From Roseateles aquatilis (GTDB taxonomy: Bacteria; Pseudomonadota; Gammaproteobacteria; Burkholderiales; Burkholderiaceae_C), in contig NZ_NIOF01000001.1 in the NCBI RefSeq assembly GCF_002205645.1, positions 1,054,001-1,118,000 of the forward strand: 64,000 bases of DNA, read 5' to 3'. Numbering within the stretch: the stretch's first letter is position 1; the number at the start of each line of letters is the position of its first letter. The notes under the pieces are model-generated. The model ran no database searches. It saw only the letters and a list, made by a program, of their open reading frames with translations, and was not told the origin of the DNA. Below, in pieces: positions 8,052 through 17,237 of the stretch. A program made the translations under genes and the position numbers.

Positions 8052-9692
8052 ATGAGCGCCGACATGAGCCTCGGAACCAGGCCGGTCGCCCCGGCCGCCG
8101 ACGCCGATGCGGACTACGTGATCATCGGCGCCGGCTCCTCCGGCGCGGTGCTGGCGAGCCGCCTCAGCGAGGATCCGCGTTGCCGCGTCCTGCTGCTCGA
8201 CGCGGGCGGGCGCGGCGATGGCTGGGTGACGACGACGCCGTTCGCGGGCGTGCTGCAGGTCGCCACGCGGCTCAACAACTGGGGCTTCGAGACCGAACCC
8301 CAACCCGGCCTGAACGGCCGCCGCGGCTATCAACCGCGCGGCAAGGCGCTGGGCGGCTCGTCGGCGATCAACGCGATGGTCTACACGCGCGGACATCGCA
8401 GCGACTACGACGCCTGGGCCGCCGCCGGCAACCCCGGCTGGTCCTACGACGAGGTACTGCCCTACTTCGTCCGCTCGGAGCGCAACGCGCGGCTCGGCGC
8501 GCCCTGGCACGGGCGGGACGGTCCGTTGCGCGTCGGCGACTTGCGCACCGACACGCCCTTGCACGCGGCCTGGCTGGCCGCGGCGCGCGAATGCGGTCAC
8601 GCGGAGCGCGACGACTTCAACGGCGAGCATCTGGAAGGGCTGGGCGTCTATCAGGTCACCCAATTCGAAGGCGAGCGCTGGAGCGTCGCGCGCGGCTATC
8701 TGCACCCGCACCTGGCCACCCGCCCCAACCTGCGCGTCGAGACCGGCATGCGCGCGTTGTCTCTCGCGATGGACGGTCGCCGCGCGGTCGGCGTCGAGGT
8801 GCTACAGGACGGACGCCGACGCACGCTGCGTGCGGCCCGCGAGGTGATCGTCAGCGCCGGCGCCTTCCAGTCGCCGCAGTTGCTGATGCTGTCCGGCATC
8901 GGCGACGGCGCCGCGCTGCAGGCGCTGGGCCTCCCCGTGCGCCACCACCTGCCCGGCGTGGGCCGCAACCTGCACGACCATCCGGACTTCGTCTTCGGCT
9001 ACGAGTCGGACAGCCTGGACCTGGCGGGCTTCTCGTTGCGCGCAGGCGCCCGCCTGCTCCAGCACATCGCGCGCTACCGGCGCGAGCGTCGCGGCCAGAT
9101 CACCAGCAACTTCGCCGAGTGCGGCGGCTTCCTCGCCACGCGGCCCGGCCTGCCCGCGCCCAACGTGCAATTGCACCTGGTGGTGGCGCTGGTCGAGGAC
9201 CACGCGCGCAAGCTGCGCTGGGGGCACGGACTGTCCTGCCACGTGTGTTTGCTGCGCCCGCGCAGCCGGGGCGCGTTGACGCTCGCCAGCGCCGATCCGC
9301 TGGCCGCGCCGCGCATCGATCCGGCCTTCCTGCAGGATCCCGAGGACGTGCGCGAGCTGATCGAAGGCTACAAGCTGACCCGCGACCTGATGCGCGCGCC
9401 CAGCCTGAGGGCCTTCTGGCGACGCGAACTGTGGAGCGCGGGCGTCGATGACGAGGCCGCGATCGAGTCGCTGCTGCGGCGGCGCGTCGACACCGTCTAC
9501 CACCCCGTCGGCACCTGCCGCATGGGGCGCGACGAGCTCGCGGTCGTCGACGCGACGCTGCGCGTGCACGGCGTCGACGGCCTGCGCGTGGTCGACGCCT
9601 CGATCATGCCGGCGGTCGTCAGCGGCAACACGAACGCGCCGGCGGTGATGATCGGGGAGAAGGCGGCGGATCTCATCCGGCGCGGCGTTTGA
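8052..9692 (+). CDS. GMC-family FAD-dependent alcohol dehydrogenase/oxidoreductase
   Basis: The 546-residue flavoprotein begins with a dinucleotide-binding DYVIIGAGSSGAVLASRL motif, followed by the GMC signature regions RGKALGGSSAINAMVYTRG and VSAGAFQSPQLLMLSGIG, and near the C-terminus HPVGTCRMG with the catalytic His and NTNAPAVMIGEKAADLI. It resembles choline dehydrogenase and AlkJ-type alcohol dehydrogenases. It lies in an operon with the preceding aldehyde dehydrogenase, suggesting two-step alcohol oxidation. The substrate cannot be assigned, since neighbouring genes do not point to glycine betaine synthesis. Confidence 0.88.
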   Translation: MSADMSLGTRPVAPAADADADYVIIGAGSSGAVLASRLSEDPRCRVLLLDAGGRGDGWVTTTPFAGVLQVATRLNNWGFETEPQPGLNGRRGYQPRGKALGGSSAINAMVYTRGHRSDYDAWAAAGNPGWSYDEVLPYFVRSERNARLGAPWHGRDGPLRVGDLRTDTPLHAAWLAAARECGHAERDDFNGEHLEGLGVYQVTQFEGERWSVARGYLHPHLATRPNLRVETGMRALSLAMDGRRAVGVEVLQDGRRRTLRAAREVIVSAGAFQSPQLLMLSGIGDGAALQALGLPVRHHLPGVGRNLHDHPDFVFGYESDSLDLAGFSLRAGARLLQHIARYRRERRGQITSNFAECGGFLATRPGLPAPNVQLHLVVALVEDHARKLRWGHGLSCHVCLLRPRSRGALTLASADPLAAPRIDPAFLQDPEDVRELIEGYKLTRDLMRAPSLRAFWRRELWSAGVDDEAAIESLLRRRVDTVYHPVGTCRMGRDELAVVDATLRVHGVDGLRVVDASIMPAVVSGNTNAPAVMIGEKAADLIRRGV

Positions 9693-9735
9693 CCGACCGC
9701 GGTCGCCGCCGGTGGCGCGGGGATAATCGCGCCCC

Positions 9736-10365
9736 ATGGTCCTCGCCGAAATCACCGGCCTCTTCCTCGCCTGGCTGGCGCGCCTGATCACCGGTGCGCA
9801 GGGGCACTGGAAAGGCTGTCCGCCCACGTCGGAACAGCGCATCTACTTCGCCAATCATCAGAGCCACTTCGACTGGGTGCTGATCTGGGCCTCGCTGCCC
9901 GGCGAGCTGCGCTCCCGCACCCGTCCGATCGCCGCGCGCGACTACTGGACCTCCAGCAAGCTCAAGACCTGGCTCACCAGCGCCGTCTTCAACGCCGTCT
10001 ACGTCAGCCGCACCCGCGCCACTCCGGACGAAGACCCGCTCGAGCCGCTGGTCGACACGCTGCAGGGCGGCGACTCGCTGGTGATCTTCCCCGAGGGCAC
10101 GCGCTCCAACAAGGGCGCGCCGCAAGCCTTCAAGGCCGGCCTGTATCACCTGTCGGAGCAGTTCCCGGACGTTCAATTGATCCCCACCTGGATCGACAAC
10201 GTGCAGCGCGTCATGCCCAAGGGCGAGGTCGTGCCGGTGCCCATCCTGTGCACCGTCACCTTCGGCGCGCCCATCCGCATCGAGCCCGGCGAGGACAAGC
10301 GCGCCTTCCTCGAGCGCGCCCGCGCCGCGGTGATGGCGCTGCGCCCGGGAGGGTGGAAGGCATGA
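9736..10365 (+). CDS. 1-acyl-sn-glycerol-3-phosphate acyltransferase-like protein (PlsC family)
   Basis: The 209-residue protein carries the acyltransferase catalytic motif NHQSHFD near residue 40 (the usual HX4D) and the FPEGTRS substrate-binding motif near residue 120. The N-terminus is hydrophobic (LFLAWLARLI). The family acylates lysophosphatidate to phosphatidate at the inner membrane. Its stop overlaps the start of the CdsA-like gene (ATGA), so the pair could make and activate phosphatidate. As a second, non-housekeeping copy it may have an alternative acceptor. Confidence 0.85.
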   Translation: MVLAEITGLFLAWLARLITGAQGHWKGCPPTSEQRIYFANHQSHFDWVLIWASLPGELRSRTRPIAARDYWTSSKLKTWLTSAVFNAVYVSRTRATPDEDPLEPLVDTLQGGDSLVIFPEGTRSNKGAPQAFKAGLYHLSEQFPDVQLIPTWIDNVQRVMPKGEVVPVPILCTVTFGAPIRIEPGEDKRAFLERARAAVMALRPGGWKA

Positions 10366-11348
10366 GGTGGCTCAAATCCCTGAACCCCGGCGAGCAGGTC
10401 GCCTTCCTGTTCGTCGTGCTGTTCGGCGCGCTGCTGGTGGTAAGCATCGGATCGGTGCTGTGGTCGTTGCGCGAGCGGCCCGAGGACGAGCAGGAGGAGT
10501 GGCAACGCCGCTGGTCCCATTTCCGGCACGAGCTCAACATGGTCTGGGTCGGTGCCTGCCTGTTCTGGGCCGCCTGGGTCTCGGGGCCGGTCGGCGCGAC
10601 GCTGCTGTTCGGCGTGTTCTCGTTCCTGGCCTTCCGGGAATTCATCACCCTGCTGCACACCCGCCGCGCCGACCACCGCGGGCTGATCCTGGCCTTCTTC
10701 GTCATCCTGCCGCTGCAGTACGTGCTGGTGGGGACGCGCCACTTCGACCTGTTCTCGGTGCTGATCCCGGTCTACGGCTTCCTGGCGATCCCGGTGGCCA
10801 GCGCGCTGGCCGACGATCCGGCGCGGTTCCTGGAGCGCAACGCCAAGATCCAGTGGGGCATCATGGTCTGTGTCTACGGCCTGTCGCACGCACCGGCGCT
10901 GCTGCTGCTGGACATCCCCAAGTACCAGGGCCGCGGCGCCTTCCTGCTGTTCTTCCTGGTGGCCGTGGTCGCCTGCGGGCAGATGGCGCAGCAGGTCGCG
11001 ACCGGCAAGCTGCGCGCGCGCCCGGTGGCGCGGCGCATCAGCCGCTCGTTCTCGATGCGGGCCTGGTGGATCGGCGCGTTCACCGCCGCGCTGGTGGGCG
11101 CGTTGCTGTACTGGATCACACCGTTCAAGGCCGGGCAGGCGGCGATCGCGGCCTTCGTGGCGGCGGGCTGCGGCAGCTTCGGCAGCTTCGTCATGCAGGC
11201 GCTCAAGCGCGACGCCGGCATCCACGCCTGGGGCAACCGCAGCGCCATCACCGGCGCGGTCGGGCTGTTGGACCGGATCGCGGTGATGTGCTTCGCGGCG
11301 CCGGTGTTCTTCCATTCGGTGCGCTGGTACTTCGGCGCGTGGATCTGA
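10362..11348 (+). CDS. Phosphatidate cytidylyltransferase-like membrane protein (CdsA family)
   Basis: A 328-residue polytopic membrane protein with about 8 hydrophobic segments. The C-terminal signature region reads ALKRDAGIHAWG and then GLLDRIAV, matching the CdsA pattern K-R-x-x-G up to a final D-R. The usual PGHGG block is replaced by SAITGAVG, and the last Asp after D-R is Ala. CdsA makes CDP-diacylglycerol from CTP and phosphatidate. Coupling to the PlsC-like gene resembles the E. coli ynbB neighbourhood type. Activity is uncertain because of the altered signature. Confidence 0.78.
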   Translation: MRWLKSLNPGEQVAFLFVVLFGALLVVSIGSVLWSLRERPEDEQEEWQRRWSHFRHELNMVWVGACLFWAAWVSGPVGATLLFGVFSFLAFREFITLLHTRRADHRGLILAFFVILPLQYVLVGTRHFDLFSVLIPVYGFLAIPVASALADDPARFLERNAKIQWGIMVCVYGLSHAPALLLLDIPKYQGRGAFLLFFLVAVVACGQMAQQVATGKLRARPVARRISRSFSMRAWWIGAFTAALVGALLYWITPFKAGQAAIAAFVAAGCGSFGSFVMQALKRDAGIHAWGNRSAITGAVGLLDRIAVMCFAAPVFFHSVRWYFGAWI

Positions 11349-11363
11349 GGCGAAGGACCTGAC

Positions 11364-11912
11364 ATGCGCATCCTCGGCATCGACCCCGGCCTGCAGACCA
11401 CCGGCTTCGGCGTCATCGACGCGGACGGCTCGCGGCTGGCCTACGTCGCCAGCGGCACCATCAAGACCAACGCCCTGCCCACCGGGGACCTGCCCGGCCG
11501 GCTGAAGATCCTCTACGACGGGATCCGCGAGGTGGTGTCGCGCTACCAGCCGCAGTGCGCAGCGGTGGAGATCATCTTCGTGAACGTCAACCCGCAGTCG
11601 ACGCTGCTGCTGGGGCAGGCGCGCGGCGCGGCGCTGACGGCGCTGGTGTCCTGCGACCTGCACGTGTCGGAGTACACCGCCGTGCAGATGAAGAAGGCCA
11701 TCGCCGGCCATGGCGGCGCCGCCAAGGCGCAGATCCAGGCGATGGTGCAGCGGCTGCTGGCGCTGCCGGGCGAACCCGGCAAGGACGCCGCGGACGCGCT
11801 GGGCATCGCGATCATGCACGCCCACGCGCGCGTGTCCTTCGAGGCGATGGGCCGCAGCACGACGCTGCAACGTCGCCAGCACGCGCAGTTCAAGGGCGGA
11901 CGGACGTACTGA
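11364..11912 (+). CDS. ruvC: Holliday junction resolvase RuvC
   Basis: The 182-residue endonuclease shows the first catalytic Asp in [17 protein letters not shown], the Glu in [12 protein letters not shown], and C-terminal acidic residues in [16 protein letters not shown], so all four metal-binding carboxylates appear present. It resolves Holliday junctions with RuvAB. ruvA and ruvB are not next to it and purH is 6 kb away, which departs from the usual Burkholderiales order. A CCGGGC-GCC-GCCCGG hairpin at 11933-11947 follows but lacks a T-run. Confidence 0.95.
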   Translation: MRILGIDPGLQTTGFGVIDADGSRLAYVASGTIKTNALPTGDLPGRLKILYDGIREVVSRYQPQCAAVEIIFVNVNPQSTLLLGQARGAALTALVSCDLHVSEYTAVQMKKAIAGHGGAAKAQIQAMVQRLLALPGEPGKDAADALGIAIMHAHARVSFEAMGRSTTLQRRQHAQFKGGRTY

Positions 11913-11999
11913 ATCGAAGACGGCGCGCCGGGCCGGGCGCCGCCCGGATCCAGCGCCGGCGCTCGACAGTCGGCAGTCAAGCTGCGGGGCTGCCGGCGT

Positions 12000-13271
12000 T
12001 CATGCCATCGGCGCGTTGGTGCGCAGTTCCTCGTCCTGCCGTGCGACCTTGACCGCGTTGCGCCCGCTCGACTTCGCCCGGTACAACGCGGCATCGGCGC
12101 GCGCGAGCAGCTCGTTCGTCGACTCGCCGGGCAGCCATTCGGCGACGCCGAAGCTGGCGGTGACGGGCACGTCGCGCCGGACCCCGTCCAGGCCCACCAC
12201 GCGGAACGGCGTCGCCGCCACCGCCTGCCGCAGCGCATGCGCGCGCGCCGACGCGATCTTGCGCTTGCAGGCCGGCAGGACCACCAGCAGCTCCTCGCCG
12301 CCGTAGCGGCCGATGACGTCGGCCTCCCGGACCACCGCGTCGATGCGCTGCGTGACCTCGCGCAGGATCTGGTCGCCGGCCAGATGGCCGTGCGTGTCGT
12401 TGATCAACTTGAAGTTGTCGAGGTCCACGAAGATCACCGACACCGCGCGCTCCTCGGCGCCGGGACCGGTGAGCAGGTCCAGCACGTCGAGCACGCTGCG
12501 GCGGCTGGCCGCGCCGGTCAGCGCATCCTCGGACGCCAGCTTGCGCCAGGCGTTGCCGGCCTTCTGGATCGGGTCCAGTACGCGCCGGCGCAGCCCTCGC
12601 CGCAGTGCCGCGAAACCGGCCGCGAACGCCAGCAGCGAAACCCCCAGGTAGTAGGTCAGATGCTGGTTGCGCCGTCCCTGCAGCGGGCCGGTGGGGATGG
12701 AGACCACCTGCGCGCCCACCACCTCGCCGGACTGCCACCCGAAGCCGTGGACCGGCCCGTACCGGTCCAGCAGGTTGGTCGGCGCGAGCGCCGGACTGCC
12801 GTGGCAGGCCAGGCATGAGGTGGAGGACACGGTGATGGGACGCGCGAAATGCATCGCGCGGCCGTCTTCGGTCGCGGCCGAAAACTCCGACGCCCGCGTC
12901 TTGCGGAACTGGTCGATGGCCAGCACCTCCCAGCCCGTCGCCCGGTTCTTCGGATTCATCGGATTGAGCGCCACCTCGCGATAGAGCTGGCCCGGGTGGA
13001 GCGTGTGCAGGTATTGCATCGTCTGGTTGGCGGCGAAGCTCGGCACCGAGGCGGGATGAAACTCCGCGGCGTCCTTCAGCAGCGTCTCTCGGACGTGCTC
13101 CGTGGTGAACTGGCGCACCGCCTGCGCCACGTCCATCTGCCGCAGCGCCGCATCGCGCAGATCGCGCTCGTACTCGCTCTGCAGGTGCAGATAGAAGCCC
13201 ACGCACATGCATGCGTACACCGTGGTCAGGCCGGAGAAAAGGACGATGTCGAGACGACGAAGGGTACGCAT
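12000..13271 (-). CDS. Heme-type sensor diguanylate cyclase (DUF3365-GGDEF)
   Basis: The 423-residue protein has a transmembrane helix at about 8-30, a periplasmic domain with NPMNPKNRATGWE and a single CLACH heme-binding motif at 153-157, as in Tll0287-like/DUF3365 sensors, and a second membrane segment at about 205-222. The cytoplasmic GGDEF domain has FVDLDNFKLIND and an intact GGEEL at 324-328, so it should make cyclic di-GMP. A c-type heme suggests sensing of redox state or a gas; that is an inference. It neighbours a GGDEF-EAL protein on the same strand. Confidence 0.85.
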   Translation of the reverse strand: MRTLRRLDIVLFSGLTTVYACMCVGFYLHLQSEYERDLRDAALRQMDVAQAVRQFTTEHVRETLLKDAAEFHPASVPSFAANQTMQYLHTLHPGQLYREVALNPMNPKNRATGWEVLAIDQFRKTRASEFSAATEDGRAMHFARPITVSSTSCLACHGSPALAPTNLLDRYGPVHGFGWQSGEVVGAQVVSIPTGPLQGRRNQHLTYYLGVSLLAFAAGFAALRRGLRRRVLDPIQKAGNAWRKLASEDALTGAASRRSVLDVLDLLTGPGAEERAVSVIFVDLDNFKLINDTHGHLAGDQILREVTQRIDAVVREADVIGRYGGEELLVVLPACKRKIASARAHALRQAVAATPFRVVGLDGVRRDVPVTASFGVAEWLPGESTNELLARADAALYRAKSSGRNAVKVARQDEELRTNAPMA

Positions 13272-13337
13272 GGCAAATCACCGACACGGCATCGCACGGT
13301 CGGGCATGAAGGCGGCGAGGGGCGGCGCGCGACGAGC

Positions 13338-14810
13338 TCAGCTCGTCAGCACCTGCGGTCGTGTCTCGCCGTACAGGGTGGGATGGAAGCTCAGGCTGCC
13401 GTCGGGCGGCGAGGTCGCCCACAGCAGCAGCAGCTCCGACGACATCGGCTTGGCGAAGAAATAACCCTGCAACTCGTCGCAGCCGAGCGCCACGAGGATC
13501 TCCATCTGGCGCTGGTTCTCCACGCCCTCGGCCACCACGCGCTTGCCCAGCGCGTGGGACATGCGGATCACCGCGTCCACGATGGAATGGGCGTGCTCGC
13601 TCTCGCCCAGATCGGTCACGAAGCTGCGGTCGATCTTGAGCTCGCGCGCCGGCAGCTCGCGCAGGTAGCTCAGGTTGGAGTACCCCGTGCCGAAGTCGTC
13701 GATGGAGATGTGCATGCCCGACTTCTGCAGATTGATCAGCGCCAGCCGGTAGGCCTCGGTGCTCTCCACGGCCAGCGACTCGGTGATCTCGCAGGTCAGC
13801 AGCGACGGGTGGATGCGGTAGCGCCGCAGGATGCCGCGGATGCGCTGCGGCAGGTTGGGCTGGAGCAACTGGCGGGCCGAGAGGTTGACGGCGATGCGCA
13901 TGCGCACGCCCTGGCGGCGCCACAGGTGCGCCTGCCGGCAGGCCTCCTCGATCACCCAATCGCCGATCTCGTCGATGAGGCCGAACTGCTCCGAGATCGG
14001 AATGAAGACGGACGGCGGCACGATGCCGCGCTCGGGGTGCGTCCAGCGCAGCAGCGCCTCGGCGCCGGTGATCTGCGCCGAGCCGGCGTCGATCTTGGGC
14101 TGGAACATGAGGTGCAGCTCGCGACGCGCGATGGCGCCGCGCAGATCGCGCGCCAGATCGAGGGCCTCGTCGCTGGCCGGCGCGCGTTCCCCGCGGTAGA
14201 AACCGACCGAGCCGGCGCCCTTGACCTTGGCGCCGTACATCGCCAGGTGGGCGTGCGGCATCAGCTTCTGCGTCGGCCGATATTCCGGGTAGCAGCAGAT
14301 GCCCACCGAGCAGGTGACGGAGATGTCCACGCCGGTCATGCCATGCGGCTCCGCGACCGCGGCCAGGATGCGCTCCGACGTCTTCTTGACCAGGGAGCGA
14401 TCCCGCGGAGTCACCGCGAAGGCGGCGAACTCGTCGCCCCCGATGTGCGTGATCGCGTCGAAGGCGCCGGGCAACGCCCGCAGGCGGGCCGTCACGCTGA
14501 GCAGGATCCGGTCCCCGACGTCGTGGCCGAACTCGCGGTTGATGCGCTTGAAGCCATCCATGCCGATGAAGAAGACCGCGATCCCGTCCTGCGACTGCGC
14601 GCAATCGAGGGCCGCCTTGTTCAAGCGCTTCTCGAAGGCCTTGCGGCTGATCAACGGGCTGCCGCTGCCGCGGCGACGCACCGCCGTCACGGCCGATCGT
14701 GTCGATCGTTTCGATCCACGCCGGCGCCTCGCCAGGAAGCTCAGCACGACGAGGACCACAAGACCGGTCGCCGCGGCGACGGCCAGGGCCGACTGGATTG
14801 CAGGGGGCAT
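13338..14810 (-). CDS. GGDEF-EAL cyclic di-GMP turnover protein
   Basis: A 490-residue protein with one N-terminal membrane anchor (about 8-27) and a basic linker. The GGDEF domain has an intact GGDEF at 124-128. The EAL domain has EALLRW at 251, IAVNLSARQ, CEITESLAVES, ISIDDFGTGYSNLSYL, LKIDRSFV, AEGVEN and LQGYFFAKP, so the phosphodiesterase metal and catalytic residues all seem present. It could be bifunctional or use GTP binding to regulate the EAL domain. It lies 66 bp upstream of the heme-type cyclase gene on the same strand, so the two may be co-transcribed and act antagonistically. Confidence 0.9.
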   Translation of the reverse strand: MPPAIQSALAVAAATGLVVLVVLSFLARRRRGSKRSTRSAVTAVRRRGSGSPLISRKAFEKRLNKAALDCAQSQDGIAVFFIGMDGFKRINREFGHDVGDRILLSVTARLRALPGAFDAITHIGGDEFAAFAVTPRDRSLVKKTSERILAAVAEPHGMTGVDISVTCSVGICCYPEYRPTQKLMPHAHLAMYGAKVKGAGSVGFYRGERAPASDEALDLARDLRGAIARRELHLMFQPKIDAGSAQITGAEALLRWTHPERGIVPPSVFIPISEQFGLIDEIGDWVIEEACRQAHLWRRQGVRMRIAVNLSARQLLQPNLPQRIRGILRRYRIHPSLLTCEITESLAVESTEAYRLALINLQKSGMHISIDDFGTGYSNLSYLRELPARELKIDRSFVTDLGESEHAHSIVDAVIRMSHALGKRVVAEGVENQRQMEILVALGCDELQGYFFAKPMSSELLLLWATSPPDGSLSFHPTLYGETRPQVLTS

Positions 14811-14842
14811 GACAGTGAACTCCGCCAGATCAATCCGTCTCG

Positions 14843-16519
14843 TCAGACGCCGACTGCACGAACACGCGCGGCATCCATGGAACGAGCTCCGATACGGCCA
14901 TCCCCCGTCGAGGCGCGCGCCGCGGCCCGTGCCGGCTCGGCGGCCGACGCGGTCGCCCGGGCGGGACGCCCCGCCTCGGAGAGCTGGAAGAAGTCGACCA
15001 GCAGCGACAACTGCACCGCCTGCTCCTTCAGGCTGTCGGCCGCGGCCGCGGACTCCTCCACCAGCGCGGAGTTCTCCTGCGTCATGCGATCCAGCTGCGT
15101 CACGGCCTGGTTGACCTTGTCGATGCCCTGGCTCTGCTCGATGGCCCCGGTGCTGATCTCGCCGATGATGTCGGCGACGCGCCGCACGCTGTCGACGATC
15201 TGGCCCATCGTCTGGCCGGCGTCGCCGACCAGGCGGGTGCCCGATTCGACCTTCTCGGCGGAGGCGCCGATCAGGCTCTTGATCTCCTTGGCCGCGGTGG
15301 CGCTGCGCTGCGCGAGGTTGCGCACCTCGGTGGCGACGACGGCGAATCCGCGCCCTTGCTCGCCGGCCCGGGCGGCTTCCACGGCCGCGTTCAGCGCCAG
15401 GATGTTGGTCTGGAACGCGATGCTGTCGATGGTGCTGATGATGTCGAAGATCTTCTGCGAGCTGGCGTCGATCTCCTGCATGGTGCCCACCACCTGCGAC
15501 ACCACCTCGCCGCCGCGCACCGCCACCTGCGAGGCCGCCAGCGCCAACTGGTTGGCCTGCCGGGCGGCGTCCGCGGCGCTGCGCACCGTGCCGGTCAGCT
15601 CTTCCATCGACGCCGCCGTCTCTTGCAGGCTGCCGGCCGCCATTTCCGTGCGGCCCGACAGGTCCGCGCTGCCCGACGCGATCTGCGCGCTGGCCGTGGC
15701 CACCGATTCGCTGCTGTCGCGCATGCCGGACAAGGTCTGAACCAGGTTGTCGCGCATCGTGCCCAGTGCCCGCAGCAGGTCGCTCACTTCATCGCGGCCG
15801 TTCGTCTCGAGGCTCTGCGTCAGGTCGCCGTCGGCGATCGCCCGGGTCAGCCGCACCGCCTCGTTGAGCGGCACCACGATCCGGCGCGACACGAACCAGG
15901 CCAGCAGGACCGCGAGCACCGCCGCGAAGACGACCTCGCCGATGATGAAGAGGCGGCCTTCGGAGAAGGTCTCGCTGCTTTCCTTGGCTTCGATGTCGGC
16001 GCGGTCCTCGTTGTGCTTCACCAGCTTGGCCAGCGGCTCCCTCAGCGCCAGGAACACGGTCCGGCCATCGCCGTTGAGCAGCGCCAGCGCTTCCTCGCGG
16101 CGGTCCTGCTCGATCAGCCGCTGGAAGCGGTCGTGCATGGCCATCCAGGCCGGATGACGGGCCTTGACGGTGTCGTAGATGGATTGCTCGGTCGAGTCCC
16201 CGATCGACGCGGGGTAGGCCTTGTCCAGTTGGTCGTACTCCTTGGACACCTCCGCGATCTGCCTGCGGATCTCCGCCTCGTCGCGCTGGGTCGTGGTGGC
16301 CAGGCGGTAGTCCAGCATGCGGAGCTGGTTGGCCTTCTCGCTCATCTGGCCGGCGTCGCGGACGCTCGCCATCCGGGCGGTGACCATGAAGTTGGTCTGG
16401 TCGTTGAGACGGTCCAGCCGGTCGATGGCGAAGGCGCCGAGCACCACCATCAGGACGACGAAGACAAGGAATGCCACCGCCAACTTTCCGGAGATCTTGA
16501 GTTGATTGAAGAGATTCAT
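14843..16519 (-). CDS. Methyl-accepting chemotaxis protein
   Basis: The 558-residue receptor has a first transmembrane helix at about 13-32, a periplasmic four-helix-bundle (4HB_MCP-type) sensor to about 190, a second helix at about 191-210 and a HAMP domain at about 211-265. The signalling domain contains the conserved hairpin IDSIAFQTNILALNAAVEAA at 364-383 and GRGFAVVATEVRNLAQRSA. It ends in an Ala/Arg-rich tail without a recognisable CheR-binding pentapeptide. The ATG at 16519 is the only start that puts MNLFNQLKISGKL at the N-terminus, typical of the group. The ligand is unknown. Confidence 0.93.
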   Translation of the reverse strand: MNLFNQLKISGKLAVAFLVFVVLMVVLGAFAIDRLDRLNDQTNFMVTARMASVRDAGQMSEKANQLRMLDYRLATTTQRDEAEIRRQIAEVSKEYDQLDKAYPASIGDSTEQSIYDTVKARHPAWMAMHDRFQRLIEQDRREEALALLNGDGRTVFLALREPLAKLVKHNEDRADIEAKESSETFSEGRLFIIGEVVFAAVLAVLLAWFVSRRIVVPLNEAVRLTRAIADGDLTQSLETNGRDEVSDLLRALGTMRDNLVQTLSGMRDSSESVATASAQIASGSADLSGRTEMAAGSLQETAASMEELTGTVRSAADAARQANQLALAASQVAVRGGEVVSQVVGTMQEIDASSQKIFDIISTIDSIAFQTNILALNAAVEAARAGEQGRGFAVVATEVRNLAQRSATAAKEIKSLIGASAEKVESGTRLVGDAGQTMGQIVDSVRRVADIIGEISTGAIEQSQGIDKVNQAVTQLDRMTQENSALVEESAAAADSLKEQAVQLSLLVDFFQLSEAGRPARATASAAEPARAAARASTGDGRIGARSMDAARVRAVGV

Positions 16520-16930
16520 GATGGGGTACTGAAATGCATTGCGGGGACTCGATGCCCGGCAATGCGAGGCATCGAAACAGCGATCCGTCATCGGCCTTCC
16601 GGATCGGCGCCGCCAGGGGCTCCGATGCCACGTTCGGCAATGAATGCATGGTTCCATCACGGACGCCGTCCCACCATCCCACCATCCCACCTTTGTCCCG
16701 AAGCACGGGGCACATGTCATGCACGGGCTCCGTCATATGTCCGGGCCCGAATGGATCGAGGAGATGGCTGGGACCGCGCCATCGGTCCTCGACGGTGCGC
16801 CGATCGCCCGCCCGCGGCGCCCGTCGGACATCAGTCGGATGGCACGACCGCAGACCAGCGGCGAAGCTGACGATCAGGATCGAGCCGCCCATCGCGGGGG
16901 CTCGCGCAACGCAGCGCAGGTGTGATTCGA
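16520..16930. other. 411-bp intergenic region between divergent genes
   Basis: It separates the chemoreceptor (minus) from a small plus-strand gene and must hold their promoters, but no clear sigma-70 or flagellar sigma-28 boxes were recognised. It contains a short tandem run of CCCACCAT units at 16670-16691. No gene was seen. Confidence 0.45.
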
Positions 16931-17113
16931 ATGATCGTCTTCAAGCCGGGCAGCAAGTTCCTGCTCAATCAACAGCTGGTCACCGTGGACTACGTGATCG
17001 TCAACAAGAACGACCTGTTCATTCAACTGGTCGAGGTCGAGCAGCGATGCCGCCCGCAGGATCTCAAGCCCGTCGTCGCGCCGCCGCGCAAGCAGCCAGT
17101 CAAGCCGACCTGA
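16931..17113 (+). CDS. Small protein of unknown function
   Basis: A 60-residue frame starting MIVFKPGSKFLLNQQLVT (an in-frame GTG three codons upstream is an alternative). The N-terminal two thirds alternate hydrophobic and polar residues as in a small beta-barrel, with a proline/lysine-rich tail. Its base composition is less GC-biased than surrounding shadows, which supports coding. No family was recognised. It stands alone between two minus-strand signalling genes. Confidence 0.5.
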   Translation: MIVFKPGSKFLLNQQLVTVDYVIVNKNDLFIQLVEVEQRCRPQDLKPVVAPPRKQPVKPT

Positions 17114-17237
17114 GGTCTCGTGGCGCCAATGCCGCGCGCGTCTGGGCGCACGGCTTGCAGCTCGCGGTGCTCGCCATGCGGCACGCAGCACATGGCACGC
17201 GCTGGGCCGCGGTCGTTTCGCGCCCCGCTCGCCGCGG

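Noticed and set aside
12849-15740. Very long plus-strand frame of over 900 codons
   Set aside because: It lies antisense to two cyclic di-GMP genes and the chemoreceptor with complete motif sets. Its translation is Arg/Ala/Gln/His-rich without domains, the usual shadow in high-GC DNA.
16670-16691. Tandem CCCACCAT units as a possible regulatory repeat
   Set aside because: There are fewer than three units in GC-rich spacer DNA, with no adjacent promoter elements; likely chance.
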